Source of the DNA: Shiella aurantiaca
Lineage (GTDB): Bacteria > Bacteroidota > Bacteroidia > Cytophagales > Cyclobacteriaceae
Assembly: GCA_030412945.1 (NCBI GenBank)
Contig: JAUHJS010000004.1
Location: 310,001 to 374,000, forward strand
Direction of reading: 5' to 3'
DNA length: 64,000 nucleotides
The notes below the pieces were generated by a model. It made no database searches and had not been told where the DNA came from. It saw nothing but the letters and a program-made list of their open reading frames with translations. How positions within the stretch are numbered: position 1 is the stretch's first letter; each line of letters opens with the position of its first letter. A program made the translations under genes and the position numbers. This document shows, piece after piece, positions 17,841 to 27,184 of this stretch.

Positions 17841-20561
17841 ATGGATAAGTATTCTTACATTTCCAATGCTCATACCAATTACATTGATGAGCTCTACAAA
17901 TCGTACCAGGCCGATCCGCAATCAGTGGATGAAAGTTGGCAGAAATTTTTTGAAGGGTTTGACTTCTCCAAAAACTTAGGTGAGAATGGCCATTCGGCTG
18001 GCACTGAGGTTTCAGAGAAAGAGATTGCCGTGAGAAACCTGATTCATGCCTGGCGTACCCGCGGGCATCTGAAATCTAAAACCAATCCGGTGCGCCCCAG
18101 ACGTCAGCATAAAACCTATACTGACATCAGCGATTTCGGCCTTACCGAAGCCGATTTGGATCAGGAATTTGAAGCCGGAAAACTCATAGGTATTGGCCGC
18201 GCCACCCTGCGCAAGATTGTCGATTCCTTGGTGTACATCTATGGAGGAACGGTTGGTTTTGAATATGCCTACATCCGTGAGCCGGAAATATTAGAATGGT
18301 TCCGTCAAAAATCGGAAGCCGAAGCCTTGAGCTTTAACCCGAGCGAGGAAGAGAAAAAACGCATTTTATATAAACTGAATGAAGCGGTAGTATTCGAAAA
18401 CTTCCTGCACACCAAATACTTAGGACAAAAGCGCTTCTCTTTGGAAGGTGGAGAAACTACCATTCCGGCCTTGGATGCTATCATTAATAAATCGGCTGAG
18501 CTGGGTGTGGAGGAAGTGATGATTGGGATGGCACACCGTGGTCGCCTCAATGTGCTTTGTAATATCATGGGCAAAACCTATGAGCAGATTTTCAACGAGT
18601 TTGAAGGAACAGCTGAGCCCGACATGACCATGGGCGATGGTGACGTAAAATACCACATGGGCTATAGCAGCCAGGTAACTTCTCCTTCGGGCAATGTGGT
18701 TAATCTAAAACTAGCTCCTAACCCTTCTCATCTTGAGGCAGTTAATCCTGTGGTAGAAGGTTTTGTTCGTGCCAAAATCGATTCGCAATATAAAGGCGAT
18801 GTCACTAAGGCTTTGCCTATCTTAATCCATGGCGATGCGGCCGTAGCCGGACAAGGTATCGTATATGAAGTAACCCAAATGAGCATGCTTGCGGGCTACC
18901 ATACAGGCGGCACCATACACTTTGTTATCAACAACCAAGTAGGTTTCACGACCGATTATGATGATGCCCGTACCTCCATCTATTGTACCGATATTGCCAA
19001 AGTGGTAGACGCACCTGTGCTTCACGTAAATGGTGATGACCCTGAGGCAGTGGTATTCTGCGCCCAATTGGCGGCCGAATTCCGTCAGAAATTCAAGCGC
19101 GATATTTTTATTGATATGGTTTGCTACAGACGCCATGGGCACAATGAGAGCGATGAGCCTAAATTTACCCAGCCTACGCTGTATAACTTGATTTCCAAGC
19201 ATGCCAACCCGCGTGAGATTTACAACAAAAAGCTCATCGAAAAAGGACACTGGGATGCTAAAGTGGCTGAAACCATGGATGAGGAATTTCGCAACCTCTT
19301 GCAAGACCGCCTCAATATGGTGAAGCAAGCACCACTTCCTTATAAATACCAACCCCTAGAGTTGGAGTGGAAGGAATTGAGACGCTCCAAGCCAGAAGAC
19401 TTTGAAAAATCGCCCGAAACGGCCATCAGCCAAGCGGTGATTGATAAAGTGGGTAAGGCCTTAACCGAAATTCCAAAAGGCTTTAAACCCATCAAGCAGA
19501 TAGAAAAGCAGCTGAAAGACCGTAAGGATATGTTCTTCCAAGCTAAGAAGCTCAACTGGGCTTCAGCCGAACTGTTGGCTTATGGTTCTATTTTGTTGGA
19601 AGGAAAAACCGTACGTATGTCGGGGCAAGATGTGCAGCGTGGTACTTTCTCGCACCGTCATGCTGTGCTGCGCGATGCCGAAACCAATGAATCGCATAAC
19701 AGTCTGAACCATATTGATAAAAACCAAGCTAAATTCCATATCTACAACTCCCTATTATCGGAGTTTGGGGTATTAGGATTTGAGTTTGGCTATGCCATGG
19801 CCAACCCGAGCGCCCTAACCATTTGGGAAGCACAGTTTGGTGATTTTGCCAACGGTGCGCAAGTAATGATTGACCAGTTCATCACCTGTTCGGAATCAAA
19901 ATGGCAGCGCATGAACGGTATGGTGCTTTTATTACCTCATGGCTATGAAGGCCAAGGGCCGGAGCACTCCAATGCTCGTCCGGAGCGTTTCTTACAGTTG
20001 TCGGCTGAATATAATGTGGTGGTAGCGAATATCACTACGCCTGCCAACTTCTTCCACGCCTTGCGCAGACAATTGGCTTGGGAATTCCGCAAGCCGCTGA
20101 TTGTGATGTCGCCTAAATCGTTGCTGCGCCACCCATCGGTGGTATCAGACGTGTCCGAATTCACCAAAGGAAGCTTCCAGGAAGTGATAGACGATACCTA
20201 CGCTACGGCCAAAGGCATTAAGAAAGTATTGCTATGCAGCGGGAAAATCTATTATGATTTACTAGAAAAACAGCAAGCCGATAAACGCAAAGATGTAGCC
20301 ATCGTTCGCGTGGAGCAGTTGCACCCCTTCCCGAAAAACCAAATCCAGAAACTATTGGCCAAATACAAAGGTGCCAAAGTGTATTGGGTGCAGGAAGAGC
20401 CCCAAAACATGGGCTACTGGGCGTATATGCTACGCATGACCTATAAAGAGGTAGACTTTGAAGATGTAATCAGCCGCAAGCCAAGTGCTTCGCCAGCCAC
20501 AGGCTATGGCAAGATGCACGCCAAAGAGCAGGAGGCAATCCTTAACAAAGCCTTTGGATAA
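17841..20561 (+). CDS. sucA: 2-oxoglutarate dehydrogenase E1 component
   Basis: E1 is the thiamine-diphosphate enzyme that decarboxylates 2-oxoglutarate and transfers succinyl to the E2 lipoyl arm in the TCA cycle. The 906-residue length is normal. Seen motifs include the N-terminal YIDELYKSYQADPQSVDESW docking region, GMAHRGRLNVL, GDAAVAGQGIVYE (ThDP binding), YRRHGHNESDEP and GYEGQGPEHSNARPERFL. It is the first gene of a TCA cluster with sucB and lpdA, but a two-gene insertion separates it from sucB. Confidence 0.97.
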   Translation: MDKYSYISNAHTNYIDELYKSYQADPQSVDESWQKFFEGFDFSKNLGENGHSAGTEVSEKEIAVRNLIHAWRTRGHLKSKTNPVRPRRQHKTYTDISDFGLTEADLDQEFEAGKLIGIGRATLRKIVDSLVYIYGGTVGFEYAYIREPEILEWFRQKSEAEALSFNPSEEEKKRILYKLNEAVVFENFLHTKYLGQKRFSLEGGETTIPALDAIINKSAELGVEEVMIGMAHRGRLNVLCNIMGKTYEQIFNEFEGTAEPDMTMGDGDVKYHMGYSSQVTSPSGNVVNLKLAPNPSHLEAVNPVVEGFVRAKIDSQYKGDVTKALPILIHGDAAVAGQGIVYEVTQMSMLAGYHTGGTIHFVINNQVGFTTDYDDARTSIYCTDIAKVVDAPVLHVNGDDPEAVVFCAQLAAEFRQKFKRDIFIDMVCYRRHGHNESDEPKFTQPTLYNLISKHANPREIYNKKLIEKGHWDAKVAETMDEEFRNLLQDRLNMVKQAPLPYKYQPLELEWKELRRSKPEDFEKSPETAISQAVIDKVGKALTEIPKGFKPIKQIEKQLKDRKDMFFQAKKLNWASAELLAYGSILLEGKTVRMSGQDVQRGTFSHRHAVLRDAETNESHNSLNHIDKNQAKFHIYNSLLSEFGVLGFEFGYAMANPSALTIWEAQFGDFANGAQVMIDQFITCSESKWQRMNGMVLLLPHGYEGQGPEHSNARPERFLQLSAEYNVVVANITTPANFFHALRRQLAWEFRKPLIVMSPKSLLRHPSVVSDVSEFTKGSFQEVIDDTYATAKGIKKVLLCSGKIYYDLLEKQQADKRKDVAIVRVEQLHPFPKNQIQKLLAKYKGAKVYWVQEEPQNMGYWAYMLRMTYKEVDFEDVISRKPSASPATGYGKMHAKEQEAILNKAFG

Positions 20562-20577
20562 TTTTAATGCCTAGCAA

Positions 20578-20775
20578 ATGAAGAAAAAGATAATGCTTAG
20601 CACGTTTGAAGAATCGGAACTGGAAGAACTAAAAGCCAGTGCGGCTAGGACGTATAAGGAGCGTTATCTTTATCTCAAAAAATTGCAAAGCATTATCAAG
20701 ACTAATACACCTTCGATTGATGTAGACGACATCGATACAAACTATATTGAGTTAAAGAGAAAGGATGCAAATTGA
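20578..20775 (+). CDS. Small charged protein paired with a nucleotidyltransferase
   Basis: I do not recognise this 65-residue helical, charged protein (MKKKIMLSTFEESELEELK...). It starts 16 bases after sucA and overlaps the next gene by 11 bases, so the two are translationally coupled. The arrangement of a tiny protein with a minimal nucleotidyltransferase resembles known toxin-antitoxin or modifying pairs, but the sequence itself gives no assignment. Its AT-rich coding differs from sucA and sucB. Confidence 0.6.
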   Translation: MKKKIMLSTFEESELEELKASAARTYKERYLYLKKLQSIIKTNTPSIDVDDIDTNYIELKRKDAN

Positions 20776-21244
20776 ATACGGTTTCTTTGAGGATTTCCTG
20801 AAGCTACTGCTTAAACACCAAGTGGAAGCAATGATTATTGGTGGCTATGCGGTAAATGTATATGGATACTCAAGATACACCGGAGATTTGGATATTTGGT
20901 ATCAACCTACATCCAATAACGTGTCAAAACTTATGAAAGCTATTGAAGAGTTTGGATTTGATACGGAAATTCTAAAAAATCAGCAACTTGAATATCAAAG
21001 TCCGATAAAACTACAAGATGAGGGTTTTAAGATTGAGTTGATTGCTAGTATTAAAGGTGTGGGTAGTTTTGATGAATGCTATCAAAATGTGCTTAAAGTA
21101 GAAATTAATGATTTCCTATTTCCTTTTATTGGTTATAAGGATTTGATAAACAACAAGAAAAGTTCAATGCGGATGAAAGATGCCGTGGACGTACATTATT
21201 TAGAACAAATAAAAAAATTAAATAACCCAGATTCAGAATCATGA
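20765..21244 (+). CDS. Minimal nucleotidyltransferase (MNT/AbiEii-like)
   Basis: The 159-residue protein has the nucleotidyltransferase signature [20 protein letters not shown], with GG at 26-27 and metal-binding Asp41 and Asp43, and a later carboxylate region IELIAS. This is the DNA-polymerase-beta-like fold seen in MNT antitoxins, AbiEii toxins and DUF6036 proteins. The partner is the 20578 gene (11-base overlap) and its stop overlaps the sucB start by four bases (ATGA). Which protein would be toxin or antitoxin cannot be told. Lower GC than the flanking TCA genes suggests insertion into the operon. Confidence 0.75.
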   Translation: MQIEYGFFEDFLKLLLKHQVEAMIIGGYAVNVYGYSRYTGDLDIWYQPTSNNVSKLMKAIEEFGFDTEILKNQQLEYQSPIKLQDEGFKIELIASIKGVGSFDECYQNVLKVEINDFLFPFIGYKDLINNKKSSMRMKDAVDVHYLEQIKKLNNPDSES

Positions 21245-22755
21245 GCTTAGAAATTAAAGTACCTACCGTAGGAGAATCCATCTCCGAAGTGACCATCTCC
21301 CGCTGGCTGAAAAAGAGTGGCGACTCGGTGGCTATGGACGAAATCATTGCCGAGCTGGAATCAGACAAAGCCACTTTTGAATTGGCGGCTGAGCAAGCCG
21401 GAGTGCTTACCATCAAAGCCCAGGAGGGCGAAACCGTGGCCATTGGCGCTATCATAGCCGAGATTGCCGAAGGCGCAGGAGCTCCTGCTGCTAAAAAAGA
21501 AAGCGCGGCTGCCCCTGCGGCTTCCGCTCCTGCCAGCAAAACGGGAGAAGTGAAAGAAATGATCGTACCTGCTGTGGGAGAGTCTATCACCGAGGTAACG
21601 ATTTCTTCCTGGTTGAAAAAAGACGGTGATTTTGTGAAGCTGGATGAGGTAATTGCCGAGGTCGATTCTGATAAAGCAACTTTCGAATTGCCTGCTGAAG
21701 CTAATGGTATTTTGCGCATTGTGGCTAAGGAAGGTAGCACCCTGGAGATTGGTGCCCTGATTTGTAAAATTGAAGTAAGTGAAGGCGCTCCTGCGGCTGC
21801 TTCGGCTCCATCAAGTGCTGCTCCTGCGGCCGCTTCAGCTCCTGCCTCCTCAAAGGATAGCTATGCCAGCGGACATGCTTCGCCTGCCGCTGCCAAAATT
21901 ATGGCCGAAAAGGGCTTGACCGCCTCGGAAGTAAAAGGCTCGGGTGTGGATGGAAGAATCACCAAAGAAGATGCACAAAACGCCCAAAAATCGGCTGCTA
22001 AACCTGCGGCTGCTTCGGCTCCCTCAGCGCCTGCGAACAAGCCTGTGGCGGGAAGCAGAGGCGAAAGCCGTGTGAAAATGACACCTCTTCGTAAGACGGT
22101 TTCCAAGCGATTGGTTTCTGTGAAAAACGAAACCGCCATGCTAACTACTTTCAACGAGGTAGACATGAAGCCTGTGATGGATATGCGTTCTAAATTCAAA
22201 GACCAGTTTAAGGAAAAACACCAGATTGGATTGGGCTTTATGTCTTTCTTTACCAAGGCGGTATGTGTGGCTTTGCAAGAATGGCCTGCTGTGAATGCCC
22301 GTATCGAAGGAGAGGAAATTGTATATAATGAGTTCTGTGATATTTCGATAGCAGTATCGGCTCCGAAAGGCTTGGTAGTACCGGTGATTAGAAATGCGGA
22401 ATCCATGAATTTTGCTGAGATTGAGAAAGAAATTTCCCGCTTAGCCGGAAAAGCCCGCGATAACAAATTGAGTATAGAAGAAATGACGGGCGGTACCTTC
22501 ACCATCACCAATGGTGGTGTGTTCGGTTCGTTAATGTCTACCCCGATTATTAATGCGCCACAATCGGCCATTTTGGGTATGCACAATATCGTGGAAAGAC
22601 CTGTAGTGGTAAATGGTGAAATCGTGGTGCGCCCGATGATGTATATTGCCTTATCGTATGACCATAGAATTATTGACGGTCGTGAATCGGTGAGTTTCTT
22701 GGTACGCGTGAAGCAGTTATTGGAGGATCCTGCTAGGTTGTTGTTGGGGGTGTAA
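21241..22755 (+). CDS. sucB: Dihydrolipoyllysine succinyltransferase (E2), two lipoyl domains
   Basis: E2 forms the core of the 2-oxoglutarate dehydrogenase complex and transfers succinyl from its lipoyl arm to CoA. The 504 residues hold two lipoyl domains, each with the lipoylation site DKATFEL (Lys near 42 and 142), Ala/Pro/Ser-rich linkers, a peripheral subunit-binding domain ([21 protein letters not shown]), and the catalytic domain ending [16 protein letters not shown] with the His/Asp pair. Many bacterial SucBs have only one lipoyl domain; two is a variant. It starts in a four-base overlap with the nucleotidyltransferase gene. Confidence 0.95.
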   Translation: MSLEIKVPTVGESISEVTISRWLKKSGDSVAMDEIIAELESDKATFELAAEQAGVLTIKAQEGETVAIGAIIAEIAEGAGAPAAKKESAAAPAASAPASKTGEVKEMIVPAVGESITEVTISSWLKKDGDFVKLDEVIAEVDSDKATFELPAEANGILRIVAKEGSTLEIGALICKIEVSEGAPAAASAPSSAAPAAASAPASSKDSYASGHASPAAAKIMAEKGLTASEVKGSGVDGRITKEDAQNAQKSAAKPAAASAPSAPANKPVAGSRGESRVKMTPLRKTVSKRLVSVKNETAMLTTFNEVDMKPVMDMRSKFKDQFKEKHQIGLGFMSFFTKAVCVALQEWPAVNARIEGEEIVYNEFCDISIAVSAPKGLVVPVIRNAESMNFAEIEKEISRLAGKARDNKLSIEEMTGGTFTITNGGVFGSLMSTPIINAPQSAILGMHNIVERPVVVNGEIVVRPMMYIALSYDHRIIDGRESVSFLVRVKQLLEDPARLLLGV

Positions 22756-22762
22756 TGGATTG

Positions 22763-22779
22763 TAGTATGTAGTATTTGG
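22763..22779 (+). repeat. TAGTAT(TTGG) low-complexity repeat, left copy
   Basis: TAGTATGTAGTATTTGG lies between sucB and the four-helix-bundle gene. TAGTATTTGG recurs exactly at 24676-24685 after lpdA. Related CTTGGTAC tracts lie at 23215 and 23236 before lpdA. Confidence 0.45.
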
Positions 22780-22789
22780 AGAATAAAGC

Positions 22790-23146
22790 ATGGGTCGTCA
22801 TCGATATGAGGATTTAGAGGTTTGGAAATTGGCTTTGGATTTATCAATTCAGGTAAGTTTTGAAACTCGGAATTATCCCAATGTTGAAAAGTATGCCCTT
22901 GTTCCTCAAACCAACAGAAGTGCATACTCTATACCTTCCAACATAGCGGAGGGAGCAGGAAGAGGCGGAAATAAGGAGTTTGTTAATTTTCTCCATTATG
23001 CTCTTGGCTCCCTCAATGAATTGGAAACCCAAATTCTAATAGCCTTTAAGCTTGACTATTTACAAGAAGAACGCTATTTGTACTTTATAGATAAATATGG
23101 TGTGTTGAAGAAAATGATTATAAACCTCACAAAGGCTTTGGTCTAA
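22790..23146 (+). CDS. Four-helix-bundle protein (S23/IVS-type)
   Basis: The 118-residue protein is of the four-helix-bundle family first named from genes in 23S rRNA intervening sequences. Motifs are YEDLEVWKLALDLS at the start and PSNIAEGAGRGGNKEFVNFLHYALGS in the middle. Family function is unclear; crystal structures show pentameric rings. It is inserted between sucB and lpdA, 34 bases after sucB, with GTATTTGG-like repeats around it. Codon use is AT-richer than the TCA genes, consistent with acquisition. Confidence 0.85.
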   Translation: MGRHRYEDLEVWKLALDLSIQVSFETRNYPNVEKYALVPQTNRSAYSIPSNIAEGAGRGGNKEFVNFLHYALGSLNELETQILIAFKLDYLQEERYLYFIDKYGVLKKMIINLTKALV

Positions 23147-23212
23147 CTACCACATTCCATATACCAGAATGATTGTCGGTTTAAAGAAAAGTTTAACCTA
23201 AAATAAATCCAA

Positions 23213-23243
23213 GGCTTGGTACTTTATACCTAATACTTGGTAC
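23213..23243 (+). repeat. Paired CTTGGTAC tracts before lpdA
   Basis: Two copies of CTTGGTACT lie about 21 bases apart immediately upstream of lpdA, in a stretch of TAC/TAT-rich sequence. Similar GTATTTGG tracts lie at 22770 and 24676. Confidence 0.4.
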
Positions 23244-23251
23244 TAAAAAAT

Positions 23252-24652
23252 ATGACTTACAATGTTATCGTAATCGGTTCGGGACCTGGTGGTTATATCG
23301 CGGCTATTCGTGCGGCTCAGCTAGGCATGAAGGTGGCTATTATCGAAAAATATAATGCATTAGGCGGTACTTGTCTTAATGTAGGCTGCATCCCTTCCAA
23401 AGCTTTGTTGGACTCCTCCGAACATTATCATAATGCTGCCCACACATTTAAAGAGCACGGTATCAACCTTACGGGCTTGAAATCGGATTTAGGGCAAATG
23501 ATAAAAAGGAAGTCTGATGTGGTGAAGCAAACCAGCGATGGTATCGCTTTCTTGATGAAGAAAAACAAGATTGATGTGCACCACGGCATGGGTTCTTTCA
23601 AAGATAAAAATACCGTAATCGTGACGGCTGCCGATGGTAAAACCACTGAAATCACGGGGGAAAAAATCATCATTGCCACGGGTTCAAAACCTTCCACCCT
23701 TCCTTTTATCAAGATTGATAAGAAAAGAGTTATCACCAGTACCGAAGCTTTGGAATTGAAAGAGATTCCTAAGCATCTAATTGTGATAGGTGGCGGTGTG
23801 ATTGGTCTGGAATTAGGGTCAGTATATGCTCGCTTGGGTTCAAAAGTTTCTGTGGTTGAATTTATGGATAGCATTATCCCTACTATGGACAAAACCATGG
23901 GCAAGGAACTCCAGAAATCGCTTAAGAAGTTGGGCTTTGAATTCTACCTAAGCCATAAAGTAACGGCTGTGGAGAATAAAGGAAAAGAAGTACAAGTGAA
24001 AGCGGAAACTCCTGATGGTAAAACCTTGGAGCTAAAAGGCGATTACGTGCTGGTATCTATTGGTAGAAGAGCTTATACCGATGGCTTGGGCTTGGAGAAA
24101 GTGGGCATCCCTACTGATAAAGCCGGCCGCGTGGAGGTGGACGATCATTTGAGAACCAATGTGCCCAATATCTATGCCATTGGCGATGTGGTGCGTGGTG
24201 CTATGTTGGCGCACAAGGCCGAAGAAGAAGGCGTATACGTAGCCGAAACCATAGCCGGACAGAAGCCGCATATCAATTATAACCTGATTCCGGGTGTGGT
24301 ATATACCTGGCCGGAAGTAGCCGCAGTAGGTTATACCGAAGAGCAGCTGAAAGCGCAAGGACGTGCTTATAAATCGGGTTCGTTCCCGTTCAAAGCTTTG
24401 GGCCGTGCCCGTGCCAGTATGGATATTGATGGCTTGGTAAAAGTATTGGCCGATAAACAAACGGATGAGATTTTGGGTGTACATATGATTGGTCCACGCG
24501 TAGCCGATGTGATTGGCGAAGCCGTGGTAGCTATGGAATACCGTGCCTCAGCCGAAGATGTAGCCCGCATGAGCCATGCCCACCCTACCTATACCGAAGC
24601 CTTTAAGGAAGCCTGCTTAGCCGCTACGGACAATAGGGCTTTGAATATGTAA
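23252..24652 (+). CDS. lpdA: Dihydrolipoyl dehydrogenase (E3)
   Basis: E3 reoxidises dihydrolipoamide with FAD and NAD+ and serves 2-oxoglutarate and other dehydrogenase complexes. The 466-residue product has the FAD motif VIGSGPGGYIAAIRAAQLG, the redox disulfide in GGTCLNVGCIPSK, the NAD motif VIGGGVIGLELGS and the HAHPTYTEA active-site His/Glu dyad. The ATG at 23252 is chosen over an in-frame TTG at 23237 because MTYNVIVIG fits the family start. The operon ends after this gene at a terminator. Confidence 0.96.
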   Translation: MTYNVIVIGSGPGGYIAAIRAAQLGMKVAIIEKYNALGGTCLNVGCIPSKALLDSSEHYHNAAHTFKEHGINLTGLKSDLGQMIKRKSDVVKQTSDGIAFLMKKNKIDVHHGMGSFKDKNTVIVTAADGKTTEITGEKIIIATGSKPSTLPFIKIDKKRVITSTEALELKEIPKHLIVIGGGVIGLELGSVYARLGSKVSVVEFMDSIIPTMDKTMGKELQKSLKKLGFEFYLSHKVTAVENKGKEVQVKAETPDGKTLELKGDYVLVSIGRRAYTDGLGLEKVGIPTDKAGRVEVDDHLRTNVPNIYAIGDVVRGAMLAHKAEEEGVYVAETIAGQKPHINYNLIPGVVYTWPEVAAVGYTEEQLKAQGRAYKSGSFPFKALGRARASMDIDGLVKVLADKQTDEILGVHMIGPRVADVIGEAVVAMEYRASAEDVARMSHAHPTYTEAFKEACLAATDNRALNM

Positions 24653-24675
24653 GCGAGTATTGGGTATGTAAAAAA

Positions 24676-24685
24676 TAGTATTTGG
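24676..24685 (+). repeat. TAGTATTTGG repeat, right copy
   Basis: This is an exact 10-base match to 22770-22779, located between lpdA and its terminator. See the left copy. Confidence 0.4.
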
Positions 24686-24712
24686 AAAGGCTGCCGGAAG
24701 GTGGCCTTTTTT
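24686..24712 (+). terminator. Terminator after lpdA
   Basis: GGCTGCC-GGAA-GGTGGCC forms a stem with one T/G wobble and is followed by six T residues. Confidence 0.75.
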
Positions 24713-24844
24713 ATTCCATCGTATACCTAACCCCCAAAAATATCCTAATTCCTTGGTTAGAGGCAAAAACATAGGAAGGTCAAAGGTTAATGCTTGGGGA
24801 TTATTGGGCGTGTGAACTGTCCGTTTTCCCTACCAACTTCCTTA

Positions 24845-24875
24845 TTTGAGGGCAATAAAATCATCCGTATCTTAG
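24845..24875 (+). promoter_or_regulatory. Promoter of the 24883 gene
   Basis: TTTG (24845-24848), 19 bases, then TATCTTAG (24868-24875, 7 of 8 to TAnnTTTG). The ATG follows 7 bases later, so the transcript would be nearly leaderless. Confidence 0.55.
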
Positions 24876-24882
24876 CCCGGCT

Positions 24883-25170
24883 ATGAGCGATGCTATCCAA
24901 ACCGAAACCTTACAGCTTTTGCAGCACTTTACCGGAATTCAACCCCAATGGGAAGAAGCCGAAAAGAAACTGCAAGGCTATATTCTCTACCTCTTAGAAA
25001 AAGATATACAGTCACTTTATAACCTCCTGTACCGTATCGATGTAAGCGAGACTAAGGTCCGCGCCATATTTGGGGGCTTTTCAGATGATATCGCCACCGA
25101 CATCACACGACTAATTTTGGAAAGAATACAACAAAAAGCCGAACTACGCCTCCGCTACAAAAACAAATAG
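24883..25170 (+). CDS. Small helical conserved-type protein
   Basis: The 95-residue protein is predicted all-helical (QTETLQLLQHFTGIQPQ, LYRIDVSETKVRAIF, ITRLILERIQQKAELR). I believe similar short proteins occur across Cytophagales but I know no function. It has no signal peptide. It has a good promoter directly upstream and ends 38 bases before the histidine kinase gene, whose start is covered by a palindrome. Confidence 0.6.
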   Translation: MSDAIQTETLQLLQHFTGIQPQWEEAEKKLQGYILYLLEKDIQSLYNLLYRIDVSETKVRAIFGGFSDDIATDITRLILERIQQKAELRLRYKNK

Positions 25171-25188
25171 TGGAAAACGATAAACTTT

Positions 25189-25209
25189 TTGTAGATTAAA
25201 CATCTACAA
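25189..25209 (+). promoter_or_regulatory. Palindrome at the kinase start
   Basis: TTGTAGAT-TAAAC-ATCTACAA has perfect 8-base arms and covers the first base of the ATG at 25209. It could be an operator, or a hairpin hiding that start and favouring the Met at 25230. Confidence 0.4.
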
Positions 25210-27152
25210 TGCCCCTGAGTTTACCAAGCATGAAAATCAAAAAGGCTATATTTTTCACTCTTTGTGTACTCCACCTCTCCGCCCAAGGTCAAACCACCTA
25301 TTTGGGAGTAGATAGCCTCTCTCACTTATTAAGTCAAGCCACAAGCGACAGTCAGCGAGTACACTACACCTATCTTCTGAGCAAAGAATTGGTGTATGTT
25401 GATCCCGCCAAAGCACTTACTTTAGCCAATCAGGGGGAACAACTAGCCCAAAAGATTAATAACCGATTAGCACTGGCCTATATCTATAGAATCAAAGCTT
25501 CTATTTTTGCGGCTCAAGGTTTGTACAGTGCGGCCGCAGAGGTAGGAGCCAAAGCCGAAATTATGTTTTTAGACCTAGGAGATAAGGCTGGTTTGGCCAA
25601 CTATCAGATAAGCTTGGGGCATTTGTTTAGGCGACAAGGTTTGTTTGAAAGAAGCCTTGCCTATCATTTTCAGTCCTATCAATATTTTCTTGCAAATGGT
25701 CCTTTGGAACGAATTTGTGTGAGTATGCACAATTATGCTGAGGCCTTGTATTATGTGGATAGTCTCGATAAAGCAGAGAAGATTAACCTAAAAGCCATAC
25801 AGCTCAATGACTCTATTCGCAACAAAAGTGTATTGATGTCGTGCTTCAAAGCACAGGGATTAATTGCACAAAAACTAGGCAAGACAAAGGAAGCACAATA
25901 CTATTTTGACCAGTGCATTCAGCTGGGCAATGAAATGGGTAAAGATGCCCAAAAAGATGCTGCGCTAAACAGCATGTTGGCATTAGCCGACATTTATCAA
26001 CAAGAAGGCAAGTTTGATTTGCAGCTTTCCACCCTAAAAGACGCAGAAGAATATGCCTTGAAGTATTCCAGCGACCAGTTTTTGGTTGATATTTACCTTC
26101 AAATGTTTCAGTTCTTTGTTCAAAAAAATAACTTGGAACAAGCCAACATCTTTCTGTCCGAATATAAAGAACAATTGCAGAGCAATAGAACCAAGCTAAG
26201 TGCTGAAAATGAAAATTTCATAGACGCCCTCTACGAGTCCATTGTTCTCACCAATCAAAATGAACTATTAAAACAAAAAACCCAGCTGGACGAGGTTACA
26301 ATCAAGAATCAAAAAACCCAGCTTCTGTTCGCAATAGCCCTTATTATCACCTTGATCCTCAGTGCTTATGTTATTTTAATAAATGTTAGAAAATTGAAAA
26401 AAGCCAACCGCCTGCTGAAGATACAAAAATTGGCTATCGAAAAAACTTCCCAAGAGCTGGAAGAACTAAATGCGGTGAAAGATAAATTTTTTGGTATTGT
26501 TTCTCACGATATCCGAAGTCCCTTGGCTTCCATGCTTTCCTTTGCTGCCCTTATTGATGACCATATAGATAAACTCACTCAAGAGGAGATTCGCTCTATG
26601 GCGCATGATTTGCGCAACAATGCCAATGCAACCCTGAAAATGGCGGACAACCTTATCAGTTGGGCACGTTTTCAAATGAAACATGTAAAAACCACTCCTC
26701 AGGCAATTAATCCTCTAAATATTTTACACCAATTGCAGGATGTATTTGCCCATGTAGCCAAAGAAAAGAATATCCAAATTCGTATACATTCAGAAACAGA
26801 AGAAAAGATACTAGCCGATGCTAACCAAACAGAACTGGTAATACGGAACCTCCTTAACAATGCCCTGAAGTTTACTGCTTCAGGAGGAGAAATTCAGTTG
26901 CGGGTGTATTCATCCGAAAATAACGTGGCTATTGCCATCAAAGACTCAGGCATTGGAATGACCAAAGAGCAAGTAAATGATTTGTTCAATCTGCAAACCA
27001 ATAAAAGCTTAAGAGGAACCAATGGAGAAAAAGGTTCCGGGCTGGGTTTGATTATATGTAAAGAATACGTTGAAAATAATAAGGGAAGCATTAGTGTTGA
27101 ATCAAAGCCAGGAGAGGGTAGCACATTCACCGTATTTTTACCCAAGGCATAA
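25209..27152 (+). CDS. TPR-containing membrane histidine kinase
   Basis: The protein has a signal peptide (MKIKKAIFFTLCVLHLSAQGQ from residue 8), then about 300 periplasmic residues of tetratricopeptide-like helical pairs. A single membrane segment (about 373-393, LLFAIALIITLILSAYVILI) precedes a coiled coil. A HisKA domain has phosphoacceptor His433 in FGIVSHDIRSPLASM. The HATPase_c domain shows the N box NLLNNALKF, DSGIGM and GSGLGLIICKEY. No receiver or output domain is present and no response regulator is adjacent, so the partner is unknown. The true start may be 25230. Confidence 0.88.
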   Translation: MPLSLPSMKIKKAIFFTLCVLHLSAQGQTTYLGVDSLSHLLSQATSDSQRVHYTYLLSKELVYVDPAKALTLANQGEQLAQKINNRLALAYIYRIKASIFAAQGLYSAAAEVGAKAEIMFLDLGDKAGLANYQISLGHLFRRQGLFERSLAYHFQSYQYFLANGPLERICVSMHNYAEALYYVDSLDKAEKINLKAIQLNDSIRNKSVLMSCFKAQGLIAQKLGKTKEAQYYFDQCIQLGNEMGKDAQKDAALNSMLALADIYQQEGKFDLQLSTLKDAEEYALKYSSDQFLVDIYLQMFQFFVQKNNLEQANIFLSEYKEQLQSNRTKLSAENENFIDALYESIVLTNQNELLKQKTQLDEVTIKNQKTQLLFAIALIITLILSAYVILINVRKLKKANRLLKIQKLAIEKTSQELEELNAVKDKFFGIVSHDIRSPLASMLSFAALIDDHIDKLTQEEIRSMAHDLRNNANATLKMADNLISWARFQMKHVKTTPQAINPLNILHQLQDVFAHVAKEKNIQIRIHSETEEKILADANQTELVIRNLLNNALKFTASGGEIQLRVYSSENNVAIAIKDSGIGMTKEQVNDLFNLQTNKSLRGTNGEKGSGLGLIICKEYVENNKGSISVESKPGEGSTFTVFLPKA

Positions 27153-27180
27153 AAAAACCAAAGCTTTTGCTTTGGTTTCC
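27153..27180. terminator. Bidirectional terminator between kinase and yebC
   Basis: AACCAAAGC-TTTT-GCTTTGGTT is flanked by A and T runs on both sides. It serves the convergent kinase and YebC genes. Confidence 0.8.
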
Positions 27181-27184
27181 TTTC

